Below are positions 40,136 to 47,574 of a stretch of 64,000 nucleotides of DNA, piece by piece. Below the pieces are notes generated by a model. The model had not been told where the DNA came from. It did no database searches and saw only the letters and a program-made list of their open reading frames with translations. Position 1 is the stretch's first letter, and every line of letters begins with the position of its first letter. The stretch comes from an uncultured Clostridia bacterium (GTDB taxonomy: Bacteria; Bacillota; Clostridia; Christensenellales; QALW01), in NCBI GenBank assembly GCA_934434555.1, contig CAKRZX010000001.1, positions 124,001 through 188,000 of the forward strand, written 5' to 3'. The translations under genes were made by a program, and so were the position numbers.

Positions 40136-40954
40136 TTATCTTCTGCCCGTCTTTTCAAGATAGGTTTTAAGCGCAAGCGTCCAGTCGGTCTGAATGATAT
40201 CGTACCCTCTGTCAGCAAGCCAGCCCCAGCCTTTTTCGGGCTCGCCCGTAACGGAAACGTCATCGCTGTGTCCCGCCGCAAGTTGAACCTTGTAATCGTA
40301 AACAATGGCGTTCGCCCACACAATTTTTCCGTCGGCGTGAAGTTTTTCAATGTATTCTTTGCTCCCGACGCCGTCGTTTTCGTCGGTAAACACCACTTCC
40401 GCGCCCACGTAGCGGAGTTTCCGCTTCATTAGCATTTCGTGCACGCCGTTGGGCTTCTTTATTATCGGCAAATACGCTATCTCGGGGTAGTTGTCCATAA
40501 TATCCCACATTTCGGTCATAGGATATGTTTTAACGATTATCTGGTCCGCCATACCGTACTTGCGTATAAGCTCTGATATCTTTTCGGGATAATTAAGGAA
40601 TTTATCCACGTTTATAAAACATCTGCCCTTAAAGCGCTTAAAAACCTCTTCCATTGTGCAGAGCCCGAACTGGGTTTCCTCACGGTCAAAATTGCAGTAT
40701 CGGAGTTTTTCTATTTCCTCATCGTGAAGTTCGGGAATATGTACGTCCCTGTTCAGGTGAGACCTCTCCATTTCGGGGTGAAAGATATACAGCGTGCCGT
40801 CGGCGCTCATATTTGCGTCGATTTCAATCATATCCGCCCCTTGCAGAAGTGCCGCCTCGTACGCCGCTAATGTGTTGCAGGGAATATTTCCCCCGCTTAC
40901 GCCTCTGTGCGCCGCAATGATTATTCTTTTTTCCGATTCTTTGAAAATGTCCAT
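40136..40954 (-). CDS. Glycerophosphodiester phosphodiesterase
   Basis: A 272-residue GDPD-family TIM barrel that hydrolyses glycerophosphodiesters to glycerol-3-phosphate and an alcohol. Motifs: AAHRGVSGGNIPCNTLAAYE (His-Arg of the active site), DMIEIDANMSADGTLYIFHP (Glu and Asp metal ligands and the second catalytic His), and a C-terminal DIIQTDW. No signal peptide, so cytoplasmic. It follows the small membrane protein gene on the same strand, separated by ~45 nt. A lipid or teichoic-acid turnover role is plausible. Confidence 0.9.
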   Translation of the reverse strand: MDIFKESEKRIIIAAHRGVSGGNIPCNTLAAYEAALLQGADMIEIDANMSADGTLYIFHPEMERSHLNRDVHIPELHDEEIEKLRYCNFDREETQFGLCTMEEVFKRFKGRCFINVDKFLNYPEKISELIRKYGMADQIIVKTYPMTEMWDIMDNYPEIAYLPIIKKPNGVHEMLMKRKLRYVGAEVVFTDENDGVGSKEYIEKLHADGKIVWANAIVYDYKVQLAAGHSDDVSVTGEPEKGWGWLADRGYDIIQTDWTLALKTYLEKTGRR

Positions 40955-40999
40955 TTTCCTTTTCCTTTCTTTATTTAAGCCGCAATTTGCGCGGCAAAT

Positions 41000-41323
41000 T
41001 TACTTTTTTGAATAAAACACCCGTCCCAAGCCGTTGCCGAAAAGCGCAACAAGTGCATAAAATACCGTATATCCCCACGCAGATGAATTGTAGAACATAA
41101 AAACCGTCGGTAAAAACAGCACCGCCGATATTACGGGCAAAAAGAAGTCAAACCCGCGGAAAATACCGTAAACAAGCGCACCGACAAGCGTTATTGCGGG
41201 CGCGACAATTAAAAGAACTGCCATACCCGACCCTGTATCTTTGATAAAAAGCGGCAGAATGAAATACGTTACCGACATTAAAAGCGCGTAGAACAGGAGC
41301 GCAATTATTTTCTTTATTCTCAT
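41000..41323 (-). CDS. Small membrane protein (107 aa), unknown function
   Basis: A 107-residue protein with four hydrophobic helices (about residues 6-26, 33-53, 56-75, 80-100) and almost no loops; it ends in the basic tail GRVFYSKK. I do not recognise a family. Its start overlaps the stop codon of engB by 4 nt (ATGA), which makes it part of the lon-engB transcript and supports that it is a real gene. Confidence 0.75.
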   Translation of the reverse strand: MRIKKIIALLFYALLMSVTYFILPLFIKDTGSGMAVLLIVAPAITLVGALVYGIFRGFDFFLPVISAVLFLPTVFMFYNSSAWGYTVFYALVALFGNGLGRVFYSKK

Positions 41324-41919
41324 CCGTTCTCCTCAAACCTTTTAAGCATTTCTTCCGCCGCGGCAAGAATTTCTTCCTTGCCCGCACGGGTCTGTGCGGA
41401 AATGGGAATAATCTGATTTATAATTACGCCCGTTTCAACCGAAAGCGTTTCCAGCGCCTTTTCACGCTGTGACGCGCTTAATTTATCCGCCTTTGTTGCA
41501 CCCAGAATAAACGGTACGTGATAGAAATTAAGCCATTTGAGCATTGCCCTGTCGCCCTCGGTAATTGAGTGGCGGATATCCACAAGCAGAATAACTCCCG
41601 CAAGATTTTCGCTTTTTGCCAGATAGCCCTCGGTAAGTTCCGCCCAGCGGCGTTTTTCGCTGTCGCTTACCTTTGCAAATCCGTAGCCGGGAAAATCCAT
41701 CAGATAGAACGAATCGTTTATCTTAAAGGCATTTATCAGTATTGTTTTGCCCGGTTTCTGCCCCACCCGCGACAGTTTGCCGTTGTTGGTAATCATATTT
41801 ATAAAACTTGATTTACCCACGTTTGACTTGCCCGCCACGGCAATTTCGGGCAAATTTTTGCCTGTATACTGGCTTGAAAGCCCGAATCCGTAATCGTAAA
41901 CCGCCTTTTTAATTATCAT
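41320..41919 (-). CDS. engB: Ribosome biogenesis GTPase EngB/YsxC
   Basis: A 199-residue essential-type GTPase that assists assembly of the 50S ribosomal subunit. G1 AGKSNVGKSSFIN, G3 DFPGYGFAKVS, G4 TKADKL, and the family-typical LVDIRHSITEGDRAMLKWL are all present. The start overlaps the lon stop codon by 4 nt, the conserved lon-engB arrangement of Firmicutes. Confidence 0.96.
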   Translation of the reverse strand: MIIKKAVYDYGFGLSSQYTGKNLPEIAVAGKSNVGKSSFINMITNNGKLSRVGQKPGKTILINAFKINDSFYLMDFPGYGFAKVSDSEKRRWAELTEGYLAKSENLAGVILLVDIRHSITEGDRAMLKWLNFYHVPFILGATKADKLSASQREKALETLSVETGVIINQIIPISAQTRAGKEEILAAAEEMLKRFEENG

Positions 41920-44228
41920 TTATTATCTCCTTTAAGGATATTTTCAAGCACCGTATCAACGGTTTCCGCGGGGATATACTCAATTTTTTCCGCAACTTCC
42001 TTGGGGATATCTTCAATATCCTTTACATTGTCTTTGGGAACAATTATTCTTTTTATTTCGCCGCGGTAAGCCGCAAGGGATTTTTCTTTCAGTCCGCCGA
42101 TGGGCAAAACCCTGCCGCGGAGGGTAATTTCTCCCGTCATTGCGGTGTCTCCGCGCACGGGAATGCCCGTTATTGCCGACACCATTGCGGTAAACAGCGT
42201 TACGCCCGCAGACGGACCGTCTTTCGGTGTGGCGCCCTCGGGGATATGAATGTGTATATCTTTTTCCTTAAAAAATTCAGGCTTTATATCCCATCTGTCG
42301 GCGCGGGTGCGTATAAGCGAAAGCGCCGTGCGTGCGGATTCCTTCATAACATCGCCCAACTGCCCTGTTAAAAGCAGTTCTCCGTTTCCGGGATATACGG
42401 TAACGTCGATTTCAAGTGTTTCTCCGCCGATGCTTGTCCACGCAAGCCCCGTTGCCGAACCTACCTTGTCTTCAAGCAGGATATCATCTCTGAAATACTT
42501 GGGTTTTCCGATGATTTCCTGCAAGGACTGAATATCGATGCTTATTGCCTTGCGTCCGTTTTCAACAAAGCGGCAGGCGCATTTGCGCAAAAGCGCGCCT
42601 ATTTCCCTTTCAAGCGACCTGACGCCCGCCTCACGGGTGTAGTTGTTTATCAAAAAGAGCATTGCGTCATCCGAAAGCGTTACATCACCGTCAGCCATTC
42701 CGTTTTCTTTTAACTGCTTGGGCATAAGGTGTTCCTGTGCGATATGCAGTTTTTCAACGTCGGTGTAACTTGAAAGTTCTATTATCTCCATTCTGTCGCG
42801 CAAGGGTCCCGGTATGGTTTCAAGGGAGTTTGCGGTGGTAATGAACATAACGTTGCTTAAATCATAAGGAACGTCAAGAAAATTGTCGCGGAACCCGTTA
42901 TTCTGTTCCGGGTCAAGCACTTCAAGCATTGCGCTTGCCGGGTCACCCCGATAATCCGACGCCATTTTGTCTATTTCGTCAAACAGGAACACGGGGTTCA
43001 CCGTACCCGCCTGCTTCATTGAAGTTATTATTCTGCCCGGCATTGCGCCCACGTAGGTGCGCCTGTGTCCTCGGATTTCCGATTCGTCTTTAAGTCCGCC
43101 GAGGCTCATACGCACAAATTTCCTGCCCACTGCCCTTGCAATGGACTTTGCAATTGACGTTTTGCCCACTCCGGGAGGGCCTACAAAACAAAGTACCGGT
43201 CCGCGCATTGAGTTTGCCAATGCGCGCACTGCAAGATATTCTATAATACGTTCTTTAACCTTTTCCATTCCGTAGTGGTCCTCGTCAAGAATCCTGCGGG
43301 CATTTTCAAGGTCAAGGTTATCCTCGCTCATCTTCTTCCACGGAAGTTCCGTTAAGCACTCCACGTATGAGCGGATTATTGATGTTTCGGGCATACCGGC
43401 GGGCATTTTGGCCATTCTCGCCAGTTCTTTTTCGGCTTTTTTCCGTATTTCCGCAGGCATTTTTGACGCGCGGATTTTCTTTAACAACTCATCGTTAAGG
43501 CTGTCGTCACTGTCGCCCAGCTCTTCGTGAATTGCCTTTATCTGCTCATGCAGATAATAATCCCTCTGTGCCTTATCCATTTGCATTTTTACTCTGCCGC
43601 GCACCCGCTGTTCGAGCATAAACACCTGATTTTCGCTGTTTAAGAATCGGTAGAGTTTTTCAAGACGCACAAGAGGGTCAAATGCTTCAAGCAGTTCCTG
43701 TCTGCGGGACGTATCGTCGATAACAGCCGCGGCAACGGTGTCTGCGGTAAGCCCGGGCGCACGCATATCCCTTACGGCGCGTATAACGTCCTCGGGTATT
43801 TTCTTGCCCGTTTTTGAATACCGTTCAAGTTCGTCAACCACAAGACGCATATGCGCCTGTGCATCAACGGGGTCAAAATCCACCGCTTCTTCAACGGGAA
43901 CGATGTCGCCGGAATAAAAGTCAGCATCGGAAATAAAACTCTCCACAACGCCCCTCTGCAAGCCCTGAACGACTATCCTTATGCCCTCGCCCGGCATACG
44001 CATCGTCTGCTTTATTCTTGCAACCGTACCAATGGTAAAAATATCGTTTTCCGTTGGTTCTTTCGTGTCGGGATCTTTTTGCGCAACAAGCATAACAAGC
44101 GCATCGCTTGCCATTGCTTCGTCAATCGCCTTTACCGCGCGTTTGCGCACCGCCTCCACGTTTATTGTCATATTGGGAAATACCACCACGTTCCTTAGCG
44201 GCAGAATCATCATTTTTCTTCTATCCAT
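41916..44228 (-). CDS. lon: ATP-dependent protease Lon
   Basis: A 770-residue LonA protease. Domains in order: N-terminal substrate-binding domain ([20 protein letters not shown]), AAA+ ATPase with Walker [13 protein letters not shown] and Walker [11 protein letters not shown], and the C-terminal peptidase with the catalytic Ser in KDGPSAGVT and the Lys in [13 protein letters not shown]. It degrades misfolded and regulatory proteins in the cytoplasm. GAGGTG precedes the ATG at 44228. No clear CIRCE or CtsR-type operator was seen upstream. Confidence 0.97.
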   Translation of the reverse strand: MDRRKMMILPLRNVVVFPNMTINVEAVRKRAVKAIDEAMASDALVMLVAQKDPDTKEPTENDIFTIGTVARIKQTMRMPGEGIRIVVQGLQRGVVESFISDADFYSGDIVPVEEAVDFDPVDAQAHMRLVVDELERYSKTGKKIPEDVIRAVRDMRAPGLTADTVAAAVIDDTSRRQELLEAFDPLVRLEKLYRFLNSENQVFMLEQRVRGRVKMQMDKAQRDYYLHEQIKAIHEELGDSDDSLNDELLKKIRASKMPAEIRKKAEKELARMAKMPAGMPETSIIRSYVECLTELPWKKMSEDNLDLENARRILDEDHYGMEKVKERIIEYLAVRALANSMRGPVLCFVGPPGVGKTSIAKSIARAVGRKFVRMSLGGLKDESEIRGHRRTYVGAMPGRIITSMKQAGTVNPVFLFDEIDKMASDYRGDPASAMLEVLDPEQNNGFRDNFLDVPYDLSNVMFITTANSLETIPGPLRDRMEIIELSSYTDVEKLHIAQEHLMPKQLKENGMADGDVTLSDDAMLFLINNYTREAGVRSLEREIGALLRKCACRFVENGRKAISIDIQSLQEIIGKPKYFRDDILLEDKVGSATGLAWTSIGGETLEIDVTVYPGNGELLLTGQLGDVMKESARTALSLIRTRADRWDIKPEFFKEKDIHIHIPEGATPKDGPSAGVTLFTAMVSAITGIPVRGDTAMTGEITLRGRVLPIGGLKEKSLAAYRGEIKRIIVPKDNVKDIEDIPKEVAEKIEYIPAETVDTVLENILKGDNK

Positions 44229-44248
44229 ATATATTCACCTCGATAAAT

Positions 44249-45223
44249 TCATTCGTTTATGTTCTTCCCCGCATCTTCCTTAAAATCGCGTATTCTCTCT
44301 TTTATTCCGCTTTCTTTTTCCAGTTCGTAGAAGTCGGGCACGGCACGGAACCAAAGCATTGCATTGAATACCGTTTGCATCGTTACCGAAACAGCCGTAA
44401 TCACAAGCCCGGTATAAACATCGGTATACATTGACAAGCCGTTGAGTACGCAGGGAATAAAATACGCAAGCAGTGTAGGCAAAAGGAAGTGCAGCAGCTG
44501 CCTGAACTTTTTGCCGCGAAGAATTTCAAACACGTACTGCGGCGCTACAAACCAGCGGCAGGCGCCGCTTACCCCTGCAATGGTACAGTAGGAAACGAGC
44601 ATCATCACACCCGAAAGCAAAAAATATGCGATTCCGCCGTGAATTACAGACGACGCAATAATTCCGCCGAGCATAAAAGGCGCAATTTTGCTTCCCCCTG
44701 CCGCAGCACGGGCAAAACAGGAAAGCATAAGCGCGGTTGAATCCGCCGCACTTGTAACATACGACAGTGCCCAGGATGCGATTATTCCGAAAAATATCAC
44801 CGAAAAGCACTTTGCAATCGTAATTATCACCATATTTCTTATTTTATATTCCTTGTGGAACATAAGATATACCGCAAAAATAATCAAAAAGCCGTCAATG
44901 AACACCGAAAGCACGATATTCAGGATATAAAACACAATATCCGTGGCGTTAAGGTCGGTATTGCCCGCTTGCTGAACCGACAAAAGCGCGTCGGTAAAAT
45001 CCGTAAGATAATTTGCGTCGGTCACGTTATCAAAATCAAACGCATCGATTTTCGTGTAATCGTTCACAACGCTTCCGTAGTTTGAATAAAATATATAGCA
45101 ATTTATAACCAGAACGGGCAGCAAAACCAACAGAACCGTTTTCCAAAACAGTCCGCCGCTTTTTTTAATAAGTTCGCCCATTTTTTTATTTGACTCTTTC
45201 AATTCTTTATCCTCCGAAAACAA
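44249..45223 (-). CDS. Polytopic membrane protein, unknown function
   Basis: A 324-residue protein with about six transmembrane helices and charged ends (DKELKESNKKMGELIKK at the start, GIKERIRDFKEDAGKNINE at the end). A small extracytoplasmic region with many Asp/Asn/Thr residues lies between helices 1 and 2. No transporter motif was recognised. It precedes lon by ~20 nt on the same strand, so it may be the first gene of the lon-engB transcript, although the pairing has no known functional meaning. Confidence 0.75.
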   Translation of the reverse strand: MFSEDKELKESNKKMGELIKKSGGLFWKTVLLVLLPVLVINCYIFYSNYGSVVNDYTKIDAFDFDNVTDANYLTDFTDALLSVQQAGNTDLNATDIVFYILNIVLSVFIDGFLIIFAVYLMFHKEYKIRNMVIITIAKCFSVIFFGIIASWALSYVTSAADSTALMLSCFARAAAGGSKIAPFMLGGIIASSVIHGGIAYFLLSGVMMLVSYCTIAGVSGACRWFVAPQYVFEILRGKKFRQLLHFLLPTLLAYFIPCVLNGLSMYTDVYTGLVITAVSVTMQTVFNAMLWFRAVPDFYELEKESGIKERIRDFKEDAGKNINE

Positions 45224-45329
45224 ATTGTTCTGAATATATATAATACAAAAAAATTCGGATTCTGTAAAGCGCAGCAGGGCGGAAATGCTGAATTTTCACA
45301 AACATTTCCGTTTTTCATCTAATTAGTAA

Positions 45330-45358
45330 TTGCAAAATCGGAACCGATATTGTATAAT
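45330..45358 (+). promoter_or_regulatory. SigA-type promoter of the lipoprotein-nagA unit
   Basis: TTGCAA (45330-45335), 17-nt spacer, TATAAT (45353-45358), start codon at 45391. Confidence 0.75.
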
Positions 45359-45390
45359 AAAGATATATATACAGATACACGGGAGTTGTT

Positions 45391-45918
45391 ATGAAAAAAC
45401 TTTTATCTTGTTTAATACCAATTATACTTTTATTTTCGGCGTGCAGCCAAAGCCCCACCCGCATTGACAGCGTTTCTCACGAAATTATGGGCGGCGCCAT
45501 AACCGTTCCGGAGGGCACTTCCGCCTTTGCTTCCGCCGTTTTTGAAGCAGCGGATGAAGCGGTAAATCAGGTTGCCACGAAAACGGCAAAGAAAAAGCCC
45601 GAATTTATTTCCTTTAATTTTTCGGGCGATGTTCTGCTTTCAAACGCAGAAAAAGAATCGCTCATAAATGCTTTTTCCGTTTACGGAATCGAAATCACCC
45701 AAGGCAAGCGCACCGATCTTGCCGACCAGGACCGCGGCTTTACCGTGGGCTTTGATTCGATACAAAATCATCAGGTAAGTGACTGCGATCTCACCGTTCC
45801 CGTTCAGGTTTATTACGGCAGGTACGTTTATACCTACTGTGCCGACTTCAAGCTTTCAAAGGGCAAATACGTGCTTTTCCGCTTTGAACTGCTTGAACGC
45901 AACCGCCACGTTTTTTGA
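45391..45918 (+). CDS. Small lipoprotein, unknown function
   Basis: A 175-residue protein with the signal MKKLLSCLIPIILLF and lipobox FSAC (Cys18), so it should be anchored to the outside of the membrane. The mature part (RIDSVSHEIMGGAITVPEG, FNFSGDVLLSNAEKESLINAF) is an alpha/beta domain with no family that I recognise. It precedes nagA by 10 nt and shares its promoter, which suggests an operon, but gives no clue about the function. Similar small lipoproteins are common in Clostridia. Confidence 0.75.
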   Translation: MKKLLSCLIPIILLFSACSQSPTRIDSVSHEIMGGAITVPEGTSAFASAVFEAADEAVNQVATKTAKKKPEFISFNFSGDVLLSNAEKESLINAFSVYGIEITQGKRTDLADQDRGFTVGFDSIQNHQVSDCDLTVPVQVYYGRYVYTYCADFKLSKGKYVLFRFELLERNRHVF

Positions 45919-45928
45919 GGTGAACAAA

Positions 45929-47080
45929 ATGATAACGGAAATTAAAAACGGAACCGTGCTTTCCGGCGGGAAAGAAGAAAAACGCCCGGTATTTTTTGAA
46001 AACGGAAAAATAGCCGACGCAAAAAAAGCAGACAGAATAATTGACGCTTCGGGCAAGTATGTAAGCGCGGGATTTATAGATTTGCACATTCACGGCGGCG
46101 ACGGTTATGACTTTATGGACGGGACCGTTGAAGCATTTGAAAAAATCGCTGCTTTTCACGCTTTGCACGGCACAACCGCAATGTGCCCCACGGGACTTTC
46201 GGGCAGCGTTGAAGAAACCGTAATGATGATAAACGCCTACAAGGAAGTGCTGAAAAAAGAGCGCACAGGTGCAGACTTTTTGGGGATTCACTTGGAGGGA
46301 CCGTATTTTGCGCTTTCAAAAAAAGGCGCACAGGACCCGAAATACGTTCACTCGCCGATAAAAGAAGAATATGAAGAAATCCTTAAAGCCGCAGACGGCA
46401 ATATTGTGCGTTGGAGCGCCGCTCCCGAAGTGGACACGGATTTTCTTTTTGCTAAGCGAATGAAAGAAGAAGGTATTATCGTTTCGGCGGGTCACACCGA
46501 CGCGGATTTTTACCAAACAACCGAATCCTTTAAGCACGGCTATTCGCTTATGACGCATTTTTACTGTGCAATGTCCACCGTTTTCCGCTTAAACGGCGTG
46601 CGTCAGGCGGGTGCGGTCGAAGCGGCATACCTGAACGATGACATTGACGTTGAAATTATTGCCGACGGTATGCATTTGCCGCTGCCGCTGTTAAAGATGA
46701 TTCATAAGTTCAAGGGCAGTGACCGTGTTGCCCTTATAACCGACGCAATGCGCGGCGCGGGAAGTCCCGACGGCTCATTCAGCGTTTTGGGCAGCCTTGA
46801 CAACGGGCAAAAAGTGCGCATTGTTGACGGCGTTGCCAAACTTATGGACAGCGAAACCTTTGCGGGGAGTGTTGCCACGTGCGACCGCCTTGTGCGTAAT
46901 ATGGTTGCTGCGGGCGTATCCATTGCCGATGCGGCAAAAATGGCGTCTGCCACCCCCGCGCGAATTCTCGGTTCAAAAACAAAAGGTCTGCTTGAAAAGG
47001 GCTTTGACGCAGATATAGTCATCTTTGACGGCAACGTGAATGTTTCCGACGTTTTTGTGCGCGGGAAGAAGATAAAGTAA
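45929..47080 (+). CDS. nagA: N-acetylglucosamine-6-phosphate deacetylase
   Basis: A 383-residue amidohydrolase that removes the acetyl group from GlcNAc-6-phosphate in amino-sugar use and cell-wall recycling. Visible: DLHIHGGDGYDFMDG (metal-binding His pair), GIHLEGPYFA (the Glu metal ligand), SAGHTDADF (His), MTHFYCAMS, ALITDAMRGAG (catalytic Asp) and the KGLLEKGFDADIVIFDG C-terminal strand. The ATG at 45929 follows GAGG 7 nt upstream; longer in-frame extensions would overlap the lipoprotein gene. nagB is not adjacent. An inverted-repeat element follows 13 nt after the stop codon. Confidence 0.95.
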   Translation: MITEIKNGTVLSGGKEEKRPVFFENGKIADAKKADRIIDASGKYVSAGFIDLHIHGGDGYDFMDGTVEAFEKIAAFHALHGTTAMCPTGLSGSVEETVMMINAYKEVLKKERTGADFLGIHLEGPYFALSKKGAQDPKYVHSPIKEEYEEILKAADGNIVRWSAAPEVDTDFLFAKRMKEEGIIVSAGHTDADFYQTTESFKHGYSLMTHFYCAMSTVFRLNGVRQAGAVEAAYLNDDIDVEIIADGMHLPLPLLKMIHKFKGSDRVALITDAMRGAGSPDGSFSVLGSLDNGQKVRIVDGVAKLMDSETFAGSVATCDRLVRNMVAAGVSIADAAKMASATPARILGSKTKGLLEKGFDADIVIFDGNVNVSDVFVRGKKIK

Positions 47081-47092
47081 GCCACACATTCG

Positions 47093-47361
47093 TTATGCAT
47101 AAGAGAGCCGAACACCTAACGGTTTTAACGGACATATTTTCGCCCTGCGGCAGACGGCTTGGGAATATGCCAGATATTACCATTTTCTTGTCCCGACAAA
47201 AATCTACTTTTGTTAAAACTGCGTGCACCGAAAACGGATTATTTTTGTCGAGATTCGTTGAGGACGACGCGGGAATACCGGGCGTATTTCAAGGAGGACG
47301 AAACTGGATATCGGCAAAAAGAACCGTTTTCGGCGTCAGGGTTCGGTTCTCTTATGCATAA
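47093..47361. mobile_element. 269-bp MITE-like element with terminal inverted repeats
   Basis: The ends are inverted copies of each other: TTATGCATAAGAGAGCCGAA at 47093 and, at the other end, TTCGGTTCTCTTATGCATAA finishing at 47361 (about 23 bp with a few mismatches). No transposase is encoded; an open frame spanning the element (88 codons) appears incidental. A 46-bp remnant of the left end lies at 11824-11869. Target duplications are not clear because TTATGCATAA is itself palindromic. The name of the transposon family is unknown to me. Confidence 0.75.
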
Positions 47362-47369
47362 GCAGAAAA

Positions 47370-47397
47370 CGGGCAGAATCAAACTGCCCGCTTTTTT
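47370..47397 (+). terminator. Rho-independent terminator for nagA transcripts
   Basis: CGGGCAG, 7-nt loop, CTGCCCG, CTTTTTT, just beyond the MITE-like element. Confidence 0.8.
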
Positions 47398-47411
47398 ATA
47401 CTTATCCGAAC

Positions 47412-47442
47412 AAAAAGGCAGCGCCGAACTTGTGGCACTGCC
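47412..47442 (-). terminator. Rho-independent terminator of the CBM protein-peptide operon
   Basis: Minus strand GGCAGTGCC, loop, GGCGCTGCC, TTTTTG, 10 nt after the short peptide gene. Confidence 0.8.
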
Positions 47443-47451
47443 TCATATTTT

Positions 47452-47562
47452 TTAGAAACCGTCTTCGTCTTCGCCGCCGGTCTCCTGTGCGGAATCCGTT
47501 AAAATTCCCTCACTGCCTAAAACAGTGATATCTATTTCGGGTGCGGTATATGCTTTTTTCAT
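47452..47562 (-). CDS. Short acidic peptide (36 aa), type MKKAYTAPEIDI
   Basis: A 36-residue open frame: MKKAYTAPEIDITVLGSEGI, then LTDSAQETGGEDEDGF. The stop codon of the large carbohydrate-binding protein lies 12 nt upstream, and GGGGGAAG precedes the ATG. The pattern MK-x-x-Y-x-x-P-E-I, a middle Gly/Ser turn and an Asp/Glu/Gly-rich end with a final aromatic residue match the peptide at 21835-21987. It has no signal peptide, Cys or membrane segment. The conserved start and position after proteins that share a C-terminal domain argue that it is translated; the function is unknown. Confidence 0.78.
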   Translation of the reverse strand: MKKAYTAPEIDITVLGSEGILTDSAQETGGEDEDGF

Positions 47563-47574
47563 TTTACTTCCCCC

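Noticed and set aside
47095..47361. An 88-codon open frame on the plus strand (MHKRAEHLTVLTDIF...)
   Set aside because: It coincides with the inverted-repeat element from end to end, has no ribosome binding site, and the related copy at 11824 does not preserve a full frame. Better explained as non-coding MITE-like DNA.
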